Shown: positions 11,570 through 23,189, counted from the stretch's first letter. The stretch: 64,000 bases of DNA from Candidula unifasciata (GCA_905116865.2 CAJHNH020000202.1:228501-292500); one strand, 5' to 3'. The notes: a model not told the origin generated them from the sequence alone. A program made the numbers and translations.

Positions 11570-11906
11570 TCACTCACAACAAAATATAAAAGAAAATTAG
11601 TAACCATGGAAATGCGGTGTCTAAGAAAGGCTATAGGAGTGACCAGAAAAGATCAAATCAGGAATGAGGTCATACGAGATAAACTCGGCACATAACCAAT
11701 TCTACATTACATACAAAGACAGCAAATCAAATGGTTTGCCAGCTTGGACAGAATGTCTTCTGATACTATACCATACATGGCATATACCAAAAGAGGAGAG
11801 GGATGTAGAGCAAGAGGTAGACCAATAACAATATGGGAGTGAGTGAGAAACATCAGAGAAACTCTACAGCACCACGACGTGTCCAAGGCCCAAACTAATC
11901 AATGAT
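11570..11906 (+). pseudogene. LINE 3' end (RT C-terminal remnant)
   Basis: Translation gives MEMRCLRKAIGVTRKDQIRN, then HYIQRQQIKWFASLDRM, then ARGRPITIWE and NIRETLQHHDV. This is the post-RT C-terminal region of a non-LTR element. In-frame stops (after RDKLGT and ITIWE) make it a pseudogene. The 57512-57660 fragment shares NIRETLQQHDV and belongs to the same family. Confidence 0.8.
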
Positions 11907-12317
11907 CATCGACTGTGTTATATCATACTGAAATAGTTGATCACAGTTCCAACTTCCCGACAAACGGGCACCACCACAAATACTCCTTTCCACTGGCAGC
12001 AAAAACCGTACAGAATGCTTTTTGGCTGTGTTCAGTGGAAGGGGCCACACACACAAAAAAGGAACAGAGTGCAGTCTCGACAAAGCCTACACACACAAGG
12101 CAGCCATTAGAATCACCAACACAACCAGACACACAACATCAACAAAACATTTCCGGGGAATCCCCGAAGACATGGAGACAGTATGATAAACAAAATAACC
12201 TGTACTATCAGAAACAACGCTCTGTTCCCGTATATCAGATGTTCTTATCTCTACGAAGCAGCAGATACTGCATTAGCTGAAAACTGCAATGCTGTATCAA
12301 ATAAACTGATTTCTGTG

Positions 12318-12374
12318 TTTGGTCTGCTGTCAGGTGGGCCGCGGGTGTGAGAATGTTGAGGAACACTGTACTGC
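12318..12374 (-). mobile_element. hAT-like terminal fragment
   Basis: Read on the minus strand the sequence begins acagtgttcctcaacattct and continues with cccgcggcccacctgac, resembling the CAGTGTTCCTCAACC-type termini of hAT elements. No partner end was found, and it stops close to the SINE that follows. Confidence 0.45.
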
Positions 12375-12385
12375 ACAATAAAAGA

Positions 12386-12676
12386 ACCTCCCCGTGTGGG
12401 TTCCGGGGCCCTACTATAAGGAAAAAAAGAATAGGCCCACTGCCTACCAAAAAGCATGTCGTAAGAGTCGACTAATTGGGGAGCTTCCTTTGATGTCGGA
12501 GTGCATCTGCCTGAGAGGCAAGGAACCAGCAGTCTGTATACAAATGAGTCAAATCTGTAAAACGGATGTACACGCAACACTCAGATTTTAGAACAAGACT
12601 GCAATCCAAAAGTGGATGAACAACCAGAACTTTCTGCCAGAGTTTACAGCAGGTGAACGCAAAGAATAAGAATGTA
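12386..12676 (+). repeat. SINE family IV, full-length copy
   Basis: Begins ccccgtgtgggttccggggc, includes aaagcatgtcgtaagagtcg and caacactcagattttagaac, and ends at an A/G-rich tail (gcaaagaataag). The length of about 285 bp matches the nested copy at 27505-27786, whose borders are set by target-site duplications. Confidence 0.85.
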
Positions 12677-13984
12677 AGAACCCAAAGGTTATAGTTTCCA
12701 TACCAAGACTGGAGCCTATCGCAACCAAGTGACGACAGGGCTTCGCTGCAGGAACAAGCATACTTCGACTCAGGACCAACTCGACACTACTAAAAAGGTG
12801 TCAACCACAGGCCAGGACTAAGATACACCTCAGCCACGACCAACTCTATAATTTGAGCCGGTCGTGCCTCAGCCTATCAACACATGTTAATTTGTTTCGT
12901 TGTGTTGTAGGAAATCTTAATAGTTCTGCCGTCGTTTTACTGATTCAATCGTTGTCGGGAAATGAAACAGCGTGAACTGTGGCGAAGCTGTAAAACTATA
13001 ATGAGTCAATCACGGCCGACTCTATTTTTTCTAGAGAAGTGGGTGGAGTCAATCAACGAAACACAATGTATAACTGGTCAGCAGTACAAGGGATATGAAA
13101 GGACTAAACTGTAGTGAAGCTGTAAAACTATAATGAGTCAACAAAACAAAATGTACAACAGGTCCGCTGTACAATGCATATCTTCTGCGTTCATCGTAAG
13201 ATGTAACTGCGTTGTACCAGTTTACAGCATGGCTGCGATATTAGCGCCTTTCGGCCGATACATCCGACTTCTGCAGGAATTTGTTGACCGGTTTAGCCTT
13301 CCCAGTTAGTGTCGTGGGACGGTACAAAACATATGAAAGGCCTACATTGCAGTGAAGCCGTAAAACAATCATGAATCAATCAAGAAAACAAAAGTGGAAA
13401 GGTCAGCTTTACAAAATAGTCTCATTGGTCTCCTCCTCTTCCGCCTCATTATCTCCCCGTCCCCATCTTCTTCTTCGCTCGCGGCTGGAGCACGGAGCTG
13501 TGGTTTACCGCTAGGCTACGATATCTGCACCACCTATCGGGCCAACACATCCGTTAAAAAAAATCCTTAATTAATCGTCTATTACAACATGTTTATCAGT
13601 GGCAGGTGGGTGGACTCCCCCCCCCCCCCCCCCCAACAACCACCATCACCACACACTCACTGCGCCCCAGAATCCACAACCAACCAACTTGCCATGGCAA
13701 AAACTCTGGTCGAAGTCCTCTGAACTCTGAACCTGAAACAAAGCGCTCAGCCAACCAGCCAGCGGGCTCTCGCGGCTATGGCATGCCAAAAGAAACGGAG
13801 TTAACAGGTAAGGGAATTTGGGTTAACACCAGACAACCGTGAGTGTCGGCCCCGCCTCAACACAGGTGTCTGGTGGGCTATGTAGACTGAACGTAAGGAG
13901 TTGAAACAACCTGCAGACTGTTGTCAGTGGAACAGCGAGGAAAGGGGGGGGGGGAATTTTAAGACTCAAAACGGAAACAAAAGT
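12677..13984. repeat. Low-copy degenerate repeat 12.95-13.4 kb, else nothing
   Basis: The phrase gtgaagctgtaaaactataa plus tgagtcaa occurs three times at about 180-270 bp spacing (near 12980, 13112 and 13350), suggesting a decayed long-unit tandem or dispersed repeat. A poly-C run near 13618-13634 follows. No gene is supported. Confidence 0.45.
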
Positions 13985-14016
13985 TTGTCAAGATGTGAAA
14001 CAACAACATGAAAGCA

Positions 14017-14072
<56 letters not shown>

Positions 14073-14258
14073 GAGGCGAAGTTAAGTTAAGGAGACTCCT
14101 GTCAAGATGTGAAACAACAACATGAAAGCGCAGGGAAGGAGGGGGGGGGGGGAGACAGGCGAAGTTGAGAGACTCCTGTCAAAATGTGAAACAACAACAT
14201 GAAAGCATGGGGGGGGGGGGAAACAGGCGAAGTTGAGAGACTCCTGTGAAGATGTGGA
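13985..14258. repeat. Short tandem units separated by long poly-G runs
   Basis: The phrase tgtgaaacaacaacatgaaa recurs three times, each copy followed by a G run of very different length (about 52, 12 and 12 G). The variation lies almost entirely in the homopolymer, so assembly or sequencing error in the G count is likely. Confidence 0.85.
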
Positions 14259-14274
14259 AGCAAAGAAAAACATG

Positions 14275-14445
14275 TGTCCATGTGCCCGACAGACAAGGAA
14301 CCCACAGTCTGCATACAATTAAGCCATTTCTGTCAAATGGATGTGCACTCAACACTCAAGTTCTGTACCAAGACTAGAGCCAAGAAGTGGACGAACAAAC
14401 ATAACATCTCGCCCGAGTGTACTGTCAGTGAAGTCAAAGAAGAAC
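14275..14445 (+). repeat. SINE family IV, 3' part
   Basis: Matches the family from gacaaggaacccacagtctg through ccaagaagtggacgaacaaa. The 5' third is absent. A C-rich run (14449-14490) follows where the tail would be. Confidence 0.7.
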
Positions 14446-15175
14446 AACCAACCCCCCCACCCCCCCCCCCCCCACCCCCCCCCCCCCCCCGTGACTGTCC
14501 TCGATGCTTCAAGTGACAGGTTCCTCTGCTTCTAGTGTTGAGCTGGCTTCTCTACAAATGAAGGCTCTATGAGGTCCATGAGACTAGTCCCTCGTCCTCT
14601 GAGGCTCAATGACTGAGGCTTAAAGATTATTCCTAACATATGAGGGTCCATGTTACTAGTCCGTATTCTTTCAACTCTTGATGGCCGAAGGCTGCCAAAG
14701 TGGTTTGTTACCCACTATTTATACTGAGATGCTGGAATGCGTGGTATTTGTTTTCTATTCACTACTGTTTCTGGAATATTCTTGTATGCTTAAACTTGTT
14801 TACTATGTACGTTCACTTTGAGAGGGCACGTTTACAATTACATCATACTATTTAGAGATTGTTCATTTGCAAAATATTTCTCTGTTAATAACAAATGATG
14901 ATTCTAGAAAATGAACACTAAGGTTTCCAAAACCTGTTGACTCTGGTACATCATAACTTTGCGCAATATCACCCCTCCTAACAAATATCTGATGGTTCTA
15001 GAAACAACTCTGTTACAATACAACTGCGAGGCAGTCACCGAACAAAAGTATGAACGATCACTCACTCAAAGCAGACGGGAACGAAGCACATAGGGTCACC
15101 AATCCTTTTTTAAAAAATTACAAAAATTCGCTTAACCCAGAAGATTATACGAGTCACCAACCAAAGCATGAGCAA
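14446..15175. other. No supported feature
   Basis: Apart from the initial poly-C tract, this is unremarkable AT-leaning sequence with no conserved frame. Confidence 0.5.
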
Positions 15176-15556
15176 TCATTCACTAAACGAGATGATAATT
15201 ACAGTTAATTCACAGGCATTGCCTTCAACGTTGACTAGCCTTCACTAAACGAGACGATGATCACAGTGCATTCATAGTCATTGCCTTCCATGTGAACAAT
15301 CATTCACTAAATGAGACGATGATCACAGTGCATTCATAACCATTGCCATTAATGTGGACAATCATTCACTAAATGAGACGATGATCACAGTGCATTCATA
15401 ACCATTGCCATTAATGTGGACAAGCGTTCACTAAACGAGACGATGATCACAGTGCATTCATAGTCATTGCCATTAATGTGGACAATCATTCACTAAATGA
15501 GACGATGATCACACTGCATTCACAGTCACTGCCTTCAGCGTGGACAATCATTCACT
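15176..15556. repeat. 62-bp minisatellite, about 6 units
   Basis: The unit contains caatcattcactaaatgaga, cgatgatcacagtgcattca and taaccattgccattaatgtg. The middle two units are almost identical and the outer ones more diverged. Confidence 0.93.
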
Positions 15557-15965
15557 CACTGTAACTGCTGCAGGTCCCAATATAACCTCAAGGTTGAACC
15601 GGTATTTGTACAGGTAGCATTCTCATCCTTCAGTTGTTGGACAGCTAACCCGGAGAGGGATAAACGACAGCATCATTCACTCAACGTCGAAGATCACAGC
15701 ATAGTAAATCAGAAGACAATACAGAGACAGGAAACTAAATTAGAAGCAAATACCATAACTAACTACATGGCACAGCAGGACATCAATCAGATACAGAGGA
15801 TACATAAAAGAGAGCTTCTGACAGGGGTTAACCGTTTAGCGTTAGTAGTTATATGTTTCAACATTATGCATTATGTACTTTTAATAATCTCAGACATTGA
15901 TGAACCGCCGTGGCATATTGCAGAACTGTCTAACATATTCTCTTTTGGTCTCCCTCTGCTTTTCT

Positions 15966-16467
15966 TCTCCTCCGAATGTCCCGCTATCACGACCTACTCA
16001 AAGCTGGCTCCTTCTCAAGAATTAACTCAACTCAATCTTTCCTTCCGAATGTCCCCCTATCACGACGTACTCAAAGCTGGCTTCTTCTCAAGAATCAACT
16101 CAACTCAATCTTCCCCTCCGAATGTCCCGCCATCACGACGTACTCAAAGCTGGCTCCTTCTCAAGAATCAATTCAACTCAATCTTCCCCTCCGAATGTCC
16201 CCCTATCACGACGTACTCAAAGCTGGCCCCTTCTCAAGAATCAACTCAATCTTCCCCTCCGAATGTCCCGCCATCACGACGTACTCAAAGCTGGCTCCTT
16301 CTCAAGAATCAACTCAACTCAATCTTCCCCTCCGAATGTCCCGCTATCACGACGTACTCAAAGCTGGCTCCTTTTCAAGAATCAACTCAACTCAATCTTT
16401 CCCTCCGAATGTCCCCCTATCCCGACGTACTCAAAGTTAGTTCCTTCTCAAGAATCAACTCAATTTG
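15966..16467. repeat. 73-bp minisatellite, about 7 units
   Basis: The unit begins ccgaatgtcccgctatcacg and continues acgtactcaaagctggctcc then ttctcaagaatcaactcaac. One unit is about 6 bp short. All three forward frames stay open through the array (up to about 230 codons) because the unit lacks stops. I do not call a gene. Confidence 0.93.
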
Positions 16468-16812
16468 ATCTGTTGGGATGAACTTTGGTGTCGAAGACAG
16501 TCCATGACTCAACAGAGATTGAAGGGAGCAATAGTTGGACCTAGGTAGGTCACGGCTCAATACGGAGAATACAGCTTACGGGGAGGAATACTCGAACCTA
16601 GATAGGCCATAGCTCAATGCACACCACACCGTTTGCCTGAAATGAGGTTGTAATGTTTTATCAAAGAGTTTAAAGTATTTTATTATCGACAGAATCCACC
16701 CAGTGCGCTACATAAATTGATCAAACTAACACAAACTCGGGGGAAATTGATTCCTTCGTTTGCCAAACAGTTCTAGTGACAAATGATTAAACAGCGACCT
16801 CTCTCATTCTCG

Positions 16813-16843
<31 letters not shown>

Positions 16844-16969
16844 GCACACTGAGTGTATTAACGACTCTGTCCAGCAATCATGTTAACTACCGCTTTTAAA
16901 AACGCGACACGGAATAAAGGACTTCCCTTTCGCCAAATTACAATTATAGTAACTATTTAAAGCAACGCT

Positions 16970-17043
<74 letters not shown>

Positions 17044-17104
17044 GGGGGGGGGCGCTGAACTGTTGCAACTGAATCCTTTCTCAATCCTATTTCAGCAAAA
17101 CTAA
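16468..17104. repeat. CT/CA and (GA)n microsatellites
   Basis: CT then CA runs lie at 16808-16846, and an uninterrupted (GA)n at about 16974-17036 is followed by poly-G. The rest is featureless. Confidence 0.9.
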
Positions 17105-17305
17105 TTTATTCTTCTCTTCTGCCTTTCCAACCCCCAATGGGGCATAGGCCCAGCCAACTCAGGCCAAGTAAATCTATCAATCGCTATTGCATGCAGTTCT
17201 CCCCACGTCCTCTCCATCTTTTTAACGTCACTCTCCAGCTTTCTTCTCCATGTGTTTTAGGGCTTCCTTTATTTCTATGCCCTTGTGGATTCCAGTTAAA
17301 ACACA
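17105..17305 (-). pseudogene. LINE 3' end (RT C-terminal remnant)
   Basis: Minus-strand translation reads NWNPQGHRNKGSPKTHGEE, then SWRVTLKRWRGRGENCM, then LIDLLGLSWLGLCPIGG. This matches the WTPxGKRxRGRPKxTWRRT...GxxW pattern that closes many non-LTR ORF2 proteins. A stop precedes RLIDLLG. It is a distinct lineage from the nearby families. Confidence 0.7.
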
Positions 17306-17404
17306 TTCTAGTTATATTTTTCTCATGGTTTTTTCAACGTGTGTCCTATCCAATGCCAGCGTCTTTTATTCACCTCTTGGTCCATAGGAAAACTCCGATG
17401 GCAA

Positions 17405-17620
17405 GTCCTCGGTTCGTCAATTTCTGGACTTTAGTCATGTTCCAGAATGGGAACTGTGCGTGCGCATCCGATATACACATCTGGCTTATCAGTAGGCAGA
17501 CTGCTGGTTCTTTGCCTCACGGGCTGATGCACTCCGACTTCGAAAAAAAACCTTAATTGGTAGATTCTTACGACATGCTTGTCGGGGAGACAATGGGTCT
17601 ATGACTGACGTGTTAGTGCA
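17405..17620 (-). repeat. SINE family IV, partial
   Basis: Inverted match containing cagactgctggttctttgcc, gatgcactccgacttcga and tcttacgacatgcttgt. The 5' head beyond 17620 is lost. Confidence 0.7.
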
Positions 17621-18234
17621 CCGGCAGCTGGAACAGACAGGCACCATCAAGACACACACACACACCTGCGCACACACAGTCAGCCTGTTGGTTTTTCTCA
17701 ATTACTGGGCCAGCGTGATCATCGTCTCTGAGGCTTAGCGCCAGTGGCTATTGAAAAGGAGTGTGACGATTGAATAGAAGTGTCTCCCGGATCGATGGTC
17801 CCCACTAGAGGAACCCCTGCTCAGCTGGTGTGTTGTCTAGATCGATGATAAAGGACTGCCCAGACTGATCCGCGATTTATAATTATTAATTATCGCTTTA
17901 ATCGCTCTCCGTTCCAGTGTTTCCTTTTGTTGACTGCCAGTTGTTTGCACTGGTACTTTCATCGTCCTTTTTGTCATGGGGTGATTACATCGGTCGTTAG
18001 CCACTGAATGCTGCACATCACAGTGCTGGTTGCCAGGGCTGCCAATGGGATTTTTTTCTTAATTGTTAAAATGCACACAATTTATAGTTACGAAACGAAA
18101 CATTTACCACTTTTATATAAGGATATATTTTAACAAAAAAAAAATCAGACCCCCCCCCCCAGCCCCAGGCGTCATATAAAAACCCAGATCGAAGGGTGGG
18201 GGGGGGGGCAGTATTGGTAGCCCTGGAGACTGCC
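17621..18234. other. No gene seen
   Basis: A stretch near 18030-18130 (ctgccaatgggatttttt, then atttataaggatatatt-like text) is inversely related to 8990-9180, so both may be copies of an unclassified repeat. The remainder is featureless. Confidence 0.4.
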
Positions 18235-18657
18235 CCTGGGAAGTTTACGTGGGGCTCCTGGGAAGATTACGTGGGGCCCCTAGGAAGCTTACGTGGAGCC
18301 CCTATAAAGTTTACGTGCAGCTGCTGTGAGGTTCACGTAGGGGCCCCTGGGGGGTTTATGTGGAGCCCCTGGGAAATTTACGTGGAGCCCCTAGGAAGTT
18401 TACGTGGAGATCCTATAAAGTTTATGTACAGCCGCTGTGAAGTTTACGTGGAGCCCCTAGGAAGTTTACGTGGAGCCCCTAGGAAGTTTATGTGGAGCCT
18501 CTATAAAGTTTACGTGCAGCCGCTGTGAAGTTTACTTGGGGTCCCTGGGAAGTTTACATGGGGCCCCTAGGAAGTTTACATGGGGCCCCTATGAAGTTTA
18601 CGTGGAGCCCCTGGGAAGTTTACACGGAGCTCCTGAGCGCCGGTTAAGAACCGCTGT
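18235..18657. repeat. 22-bp array, about 18 units, ending in hAT-like tip
   Basis: The unit is about aagtttacgtggagccccta plus gg, with variants cagccgctgtg and ggggcccct. The array ends gcgccggttaagaaccgctg, whose reverse complement cagcggttcttaaccggcgc is of hAT terminus type (CAGNGGTTCTTAACC). This suggests that the subterminal repeats of a hAT-like element expanded. Confidence 0.85.
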
Positions 18658-19395
18658 GTAAAAATACATTTCAACTTTCAATGAGTTTCAGACAAAATTC
18701 ATGATTTCTGTTTTAAAACTTGAGGCATCGATGGAGTATTTAAAGTAGTAGATAATGTCTGCGTACAGCGATCAATCGTGCGGCGTGCAACGATACATCG
18801 AACTGGTTGTGTCCCGAGTTGCTACGGATAGGTGTAAACAAATTCGCAACCAGTTTCTCATCTAAATGACTCTGTTTACCTTCGAGTGTTTCCTATGCAG
18901 TCACCACCAAGTCTGTACGGTAACTCCCAACGCGGGTTGTACATCCTTATTTGAACCGGGGATAGAGCCACTGTCCTCACCCCCCCCCCCCACACCCCCC
19001 CCCCCTCCATAAGAAGCCTGTAGAAGGCGACAAAACAGGTTTTTCTTCCTGAAATCAAATGTTAGTGTAGACCTCCTAGCCTAGCTGTAAACCACCCACC
19101 CACTCACACACACACAAGCAAACTCGTGTCAATCACCCATAACAGGGCGACAGCAGACGAAGATTAAGTTAAAACAAAACAAGAAAAACAATTCCGCGTT
19201 TTCAGCTGTTCTGGGCATGTACACTAGCTTCTTATTTATTTAGACCAATGGTACTCAGAGGCTGATGCGGTCAGTAACAAGCAAGTAAAGGACCTTTTTC
19301 CATGCCTTCGGAAGCATTGCGCTTATAGGGCTAGACCATGACCTAGTTTAGATCTGAAGTAGGTCATGGTTAGACCTACATTTAATAGACCAATC
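18658..19395. other. No supported feature
   Basis: Contains C-rich homopolymers near 18979-19004. No conserved frame or recognisable repeat beyond short fragments. Confidence 0.45.
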
Positions 19396-19550
19396 GACAC
19401 TCGGTGCGTGGTGTCAGTATTAGGCCAGCCGTCTTCGCTTCCCAGTACTCTAACTGGTAACCATCTGATGCTGGCTCCATCTGGCAGCCTAGGTCATTTC
19501 TGAAAATAGGTCGACTTCACCAGGATCTGAACCAGCGACATGTGATGGTT
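19396..19550 (-). repeat. SINE family III copy, diverged
   Basis: An inverted, weak match retains gtcttcgcttcccagtactc, aggtcgacttcaccaggatc and gaaccagcgacatg, which correspond to the family body and the box B of the head. Confidence 0.5.
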
Positions 19551-19598
19551 GACACTGTTTAAACTTTTTTTTTTTTTATATCTGCTTTGTGTGTGTGT

Positions 19599-19843
19599 GT
19601 CTGCTCTGTGGCCAAGTCGATGCGAACGCTTCACTTCGTAATGCCGGGATGCCAGGTTCGATCCCAGCTGCGGGCAATGCGCCTTGCGTTGGTTTCGACA
19701 GTGGTATCAAGAAAGCCGACCGTCCAGGTGCACTGGCAAACTACTGGATGTAAATTGCCTAAAGAAACCACACAACAGCCAGGGACTGTTAGGGTTGGTT
19801 CTGCAACGTCCGGTAAAGCGGTAAAGGATACGCAACTAACTTT
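19599..19843 (+). repeat. SINE family I, near full-length
   Basis: Head ctgctctgtggccaagtcga, box B caggttcgatccc, body ggcaaactactggatgtaaa and end gtaaaggatacgcaactaac are all present. A duplicated cttca and a duplicated gtaaagcg give it a slightly greater length. Confidence 0.9.
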
Positions 19844-19984
19844 GTGTGTGTGTGGGGGGGGGGGGTCCTATACTGGACAAAGCATCACTCTCCACCTCAG
19901 GCTGGCAGCACTGTTTTGTTTTCATGCCTGCTAAAGCCGAAAATCCAAATTATTACCAAAAAAAATTTCAAAACCGCATGACTC

Positions 19985-20031
19985 TCCCTCAACACTTCCT
20001 AACGCCCGCAGGTTGGAGACCACAGTTCTAT
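19985..20031 (-). mobile_element. hAT-like terminal fragment
   Basis: On the minus strand, tagaactgtggtctccaacc followed by tgcgggcgttagg resembles a hAT end (CAGTGGTCTCCAACC...). No matching second end was found. Confidence 0.4.
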
Positions 20032-20341
20032 GCGGACAAATCAGACAGCCGAACATCACAAAAGACTAGAACAACATGCAAACACACACAAGTTAACATC
20101 ACTGGGCACACACACAGATCTTCTACCCACACAAGGATGAGAGCCACGTCGTATATGTTACACACATTCGGGGGGGGGGGGGGGGGGGGCAATAAACAAA
20201 CATCCGTGTCCCGCTTTGTGTAGTCTGGGAGGAATTAGCTCAGAATTGGGTCACACAAATAAAGCCAGGTCAGGTTGGAGAAATGAAAAAACACACACAC
20301 ATCACGTCAGCTCAATTTGAACCATACAAAAACATCCGCTA

Positions 20342-20546
20342 GGTTAGTTGCGTATCCTTTACAGGACGGTGCAGAACCAACCCCTTCTAGGCAAATTTAC
20401 GTCCAGTAGTTTGTCATTGCTTTCTGGACGGTCGGCTTTCTTGATACCACTGTCGAAACCAACGCAAGGCGCATGGCCTGCAGCTGAGATCGAACCCGGC
20501 ATCTCGCCATTACGAAGCGTTCGCATCGACTTAGCCACAGAGCCAA
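20342..20546 (-). repeat. SINE family I copy
   Basis: The inverted copy runs from ggttagttgcgtatccttta to gacttagccacagagccaac. It lacks the internal ccacacaacagccaggg block seen in the copies at 8334 and 19599, as does the copy at 55738. There may therefore be a shorter subfamily. Confidence 0.88.
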
Positions 20547-20593
20547 CACATCCGCTAAAGTAAATAAATATTTTCTGTACGTATAGTGTCATG

Positions 20594-20665
20594 TAGGCAG
20601 CGGTCGTGATGTAGCGGCAAGACGCCCGCCTCGGAGCCCGAAAGTTCAAATCCGCATCCAGATGA
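20594..20665 (+). repeat. tRNA-like sequence, probable SINE head
   Basis: The segment gtgatgtagcggcaagacgc and agttcaaatccgcatcc carries A- and B-box-like motifs in tRNA spacing. The ends do not form a convincing acceptor stem, so I read it as a SINE head or tRNA pseudogene rather than a functional tRNA. Confidence 0.5.
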
Positions 20666-20698
20666 ATTTTTTTTCTTTCATTCAAATAGAAGAGAAGA

Positions 20699-20880
20699 GA
20701 AGCTATCACCAATGTTAAGCTAAAGGAGAGCAAGGATCACCAATGTTAAGCTATAGGAGAGCAGGGATCACCAATGTTAAGCTCTAGGAGAGAAGGAATC
20801 ACCAATGTTAAGCTCTAGGAGGGAAGGGATCACCAATCTTAAGCTCTAGAAGAGAAGGAATAATCAATGTTAAGCTCTGT
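20699..20880. repeat. 30-bp minisatellite, about 6 units
   Basis: The unit is about aaggatcaccaatgttaagc plus tctaggagag. It ends directly at the start of the tgttagggtatattttcggc sequence related to the foldback element at 42 kb. Confidence 0.9.
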
Positions 20881-20942
20881 TAGGGTATATTTTCGGCCTC
20901 AATAATTTAGGATCGTTATTCGGAGGATAGCCGACAGTCCTC
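20877..20942. mobile_element. Solo arm related to the 42-kb foldback element
   Basis: The text gttagggtatattttcggcc then tcaataatttaggatcgtta and ttcggagga closely matches the outer part of both arms of the 41954-42334 inverted repeat. No opposing arm was seen nearby. Confidence 0.7.
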
Positions 20943-21265
20943 AATTCTTCCCATACGCCTCCTACCCCTCTTGTTTTCTGGCATGTCTTCATGATGTTTA
21001 AATAGTTCGGAGCTATGCCGATGGCGGGTGTGCCAGGGCTTTGCCCCTAGAATAGACGGTGCCTGTTCAACACCCCCCCCCCCCCCCCACCCCAAAGTGT
21101 CTAAATAGGACGGCGATACTCAACATATAGTGTCAGTTACATTAGTGGAGAGAAAAAATGACGCCTACAAACAGTTTCGGTACAGCGTACCAGAAAATAG
21201 CCCTGAATGTTTGCTTATTCGACTGATGGACTTTATGTTACGTACGCAACAAAACACACCGGGAT

Positions 21266-21948
21266 CTCCAGCACCCCGCTTCGGACACTGTGTGGATGGT
21301 TGCAGGTTACGTTTGACTTCTATACCCGTCACCACGCAGCCCCCCGCTTCAGACTCTGTGTGGATGGTTGCACGTTCCGTGTGGCTTCTATACCCGTCAC
21401 CACGCAGCCCCCCCCCCCCCCCCGCTTCGGACACTGTGTGGATGGTTGCAGGTTACGTTTGACTTCTATACCCGTCACCACGCAGCCCCCCCCCCCCGCT
21501 TCAGACTCTGTGTGGATGGTTGCACGTTCCGTGTGGCTTCTATACCCGTCGCCACGCAGCCCCCCCCCCCCCCCCCGCTTCGGACTCTGTGTGGATGGTT
21601 GCACGTTCCGTGTGACTTCTATACCAGTCACCACGCAGCCCCCCGCTTCAGACTCTGTGTGGATGGTTGCACGTTCCGTGTGGCTTCTATACCCGTCACC
21701 ACGCAGCCCCCCCCCCCCCCCCCCCGCTTCGGACTCTGTGTGGATGGTTGCACGTTCCGTGTGGCTTCTATAACCCGTCACCACGCAGCCCCCCCCCCCC
21801 GCTCGGACTCTGTGTGGATGGTTGCACGTTCCGTGTGACTTCTATACCCGTCACCACGCAGCCCCCCCCCCCCCCCCCGCACCCCCCTTCGGACTCTGTG
21901 TGGATGGTTGCAGGTTCCGTGTGACTTCTATACCCGTCTCCCAGCTCA
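21266..21948. repeat. About 65-78-bp minisatellite with variable poly-C
   Basis: About ten units contain ggactctgtgtggatggttg, cacgttccgtgtggcttcta and tacccgtcaccacgcag, each followed by a C run of 4 to about 18 bases. Units alternate in two flavours (caggttacgtttgactt and cacgttccgtgtggctt). The open frames on both strands are repeat artefacts. Confidence 0.94.
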
Positions 21949-22704
21949 GCCCAGCCGGTCACAACAGCGACAGGCTGAGTGACCTACAGGTGTAGCACCT
22001 TCTTCAGCAGATAGCCATCGACCTGCATGCTAACCGCCCGCCCAAACTAACGGCGCGCACGCAAGCACAGCCACCAGGTTCTCCGGTGCCCGCCCTCGCC
22101 AGCCAAGCATGATACGGAATTTAGGCAGTTATTACACTAGCAAGTGGTTTCTGGGAGATTTTTCACGCAGATCCGTGCCATGGTGTGTGCCCGTGCTCTA
22201 CAAGTGTTGGCGTCTGTGTCAAGATGTCAGCTCTCGCCTTAGATCAAACGGTGCTGTCATTATTAATAAACTCGCGTGTACTTCAAATTATGTTTGTGTG
22301 TGTTGTGCGCGCGTGCAAGAAAAGTGAGAGAAACATGAGTGAGAGGTCACAGAAAAAAAATTTGTGGGTGATAAAAAAAAGATGGAAAAAGAGACGGGGG
22401 GGGGGGGGGGGGGGGGTTTAGACAGTGGAGAGAGAGAGAGAGTTCAAGATGACAGAAAAGAAAGAAAGAAATTAGATGTACAGAAGACAGAAAAGGATAA
22501 ATGTGAAAGAGAACAGGCGTTAGAGAGAAAGAAGGGGCGAGGGGAGAGATAAGATAAAGGAGAGAAGAGAAAAAAAAAACAGAAAAGGAGATGGTAGAGA
22601 GCAGGGATGATACACAGAAGATAAAGAGAAAGGCACATTGTGTTGACCTATATTTTATACACCAGTCAGTGGGTAATGCAGTCAACATCCTGCCCCCCCC
22701 CCCC
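21949..22704. other. No gene; purine-rich tract
   Basis: Contains a G21 run (22397-22417) and a long GA/AAG-rich purine tract to about 22600. No supported coding sequence. Confidence 0.5.
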
Positions 22705-22866
22705 CCCCACCTTTACTTCCCAGGCTTTTACCTGGTACCAATTTTAGGCTGGGCCGGGCTGGGAGATAGGCTTATTTTTTTTAAAACAAAGCAACGGATG
22801 CAGATTTAAACCTATAACCTCCGTACTCGAGGCAAGCATTTAGCAGCTTAACCATGGCGGCTCCTA
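22705..22866 (-). repeat. SINE family III copy
   Basis: The inverted copy contains tttacttcccaggcttttac, ctggtaccaattttaggctg and, towards the head, aacctccgtactcgagg. An A/T-rich expansion interrupts the middle. Confidence 0.7.
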
Positions 22867-22971
22867 ATTCTAATAAAGATTTACTCTTTACTTTTTGAAA
22901 CTTGACTACAAAAAAAAACGTACAGGCTCGATGACAGATCTCGGAAAATAAGTAGAGTCTGCCCCTTCATC

Positions 22972-23160
22972 GTCATCATCATCAGGTGCCTTGCTGACTG
23001 ACGTGGGCGATCATGCCTCTCCACAATCTGCGATCTCCTGCAGCATGTATTAGTTCGTGTGCTGACACACCTTCATGCCCTGCAACAAGACTGTCAAGTC
23101 TCTTCTCTCGTTGTCTTCCTCTATCCCTCCTTCCACAAATCTTTCCAGTAATCAAAACAT
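22972..23160 (-). pseudogene. LINE 3' end, (ATG)n-tailed family
   Basis: Minus-strand translation gives TGKICGRRDRGRQREKR, then DSLVAGHEGVSAHELIHAAG and DRRLWRGMIAHVS. The element stops at a (ATG)n-type tail (catcatcatcag on plus). Related ends occur at 55535 and 63315, both with the same DRRLWRG(M/I)IAH words and tail. Confidence 0.8.
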
Positions 23161-23189
23161 GTTGGCTGGATTGGATTGGCTTTTTACCC

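Noticed and set aside
15767..16468. Open frame of about 233 codons at the 73-bp array
   Set aside because: All three forward frames remain open through the array, and the non-repeat leader resembles nothing known.
20594..20665. Functional tRNA gene
   Set aside because: A- and B-box-like motifs are present, but the acceptor stem does not pair well and it lies among SINE copies.
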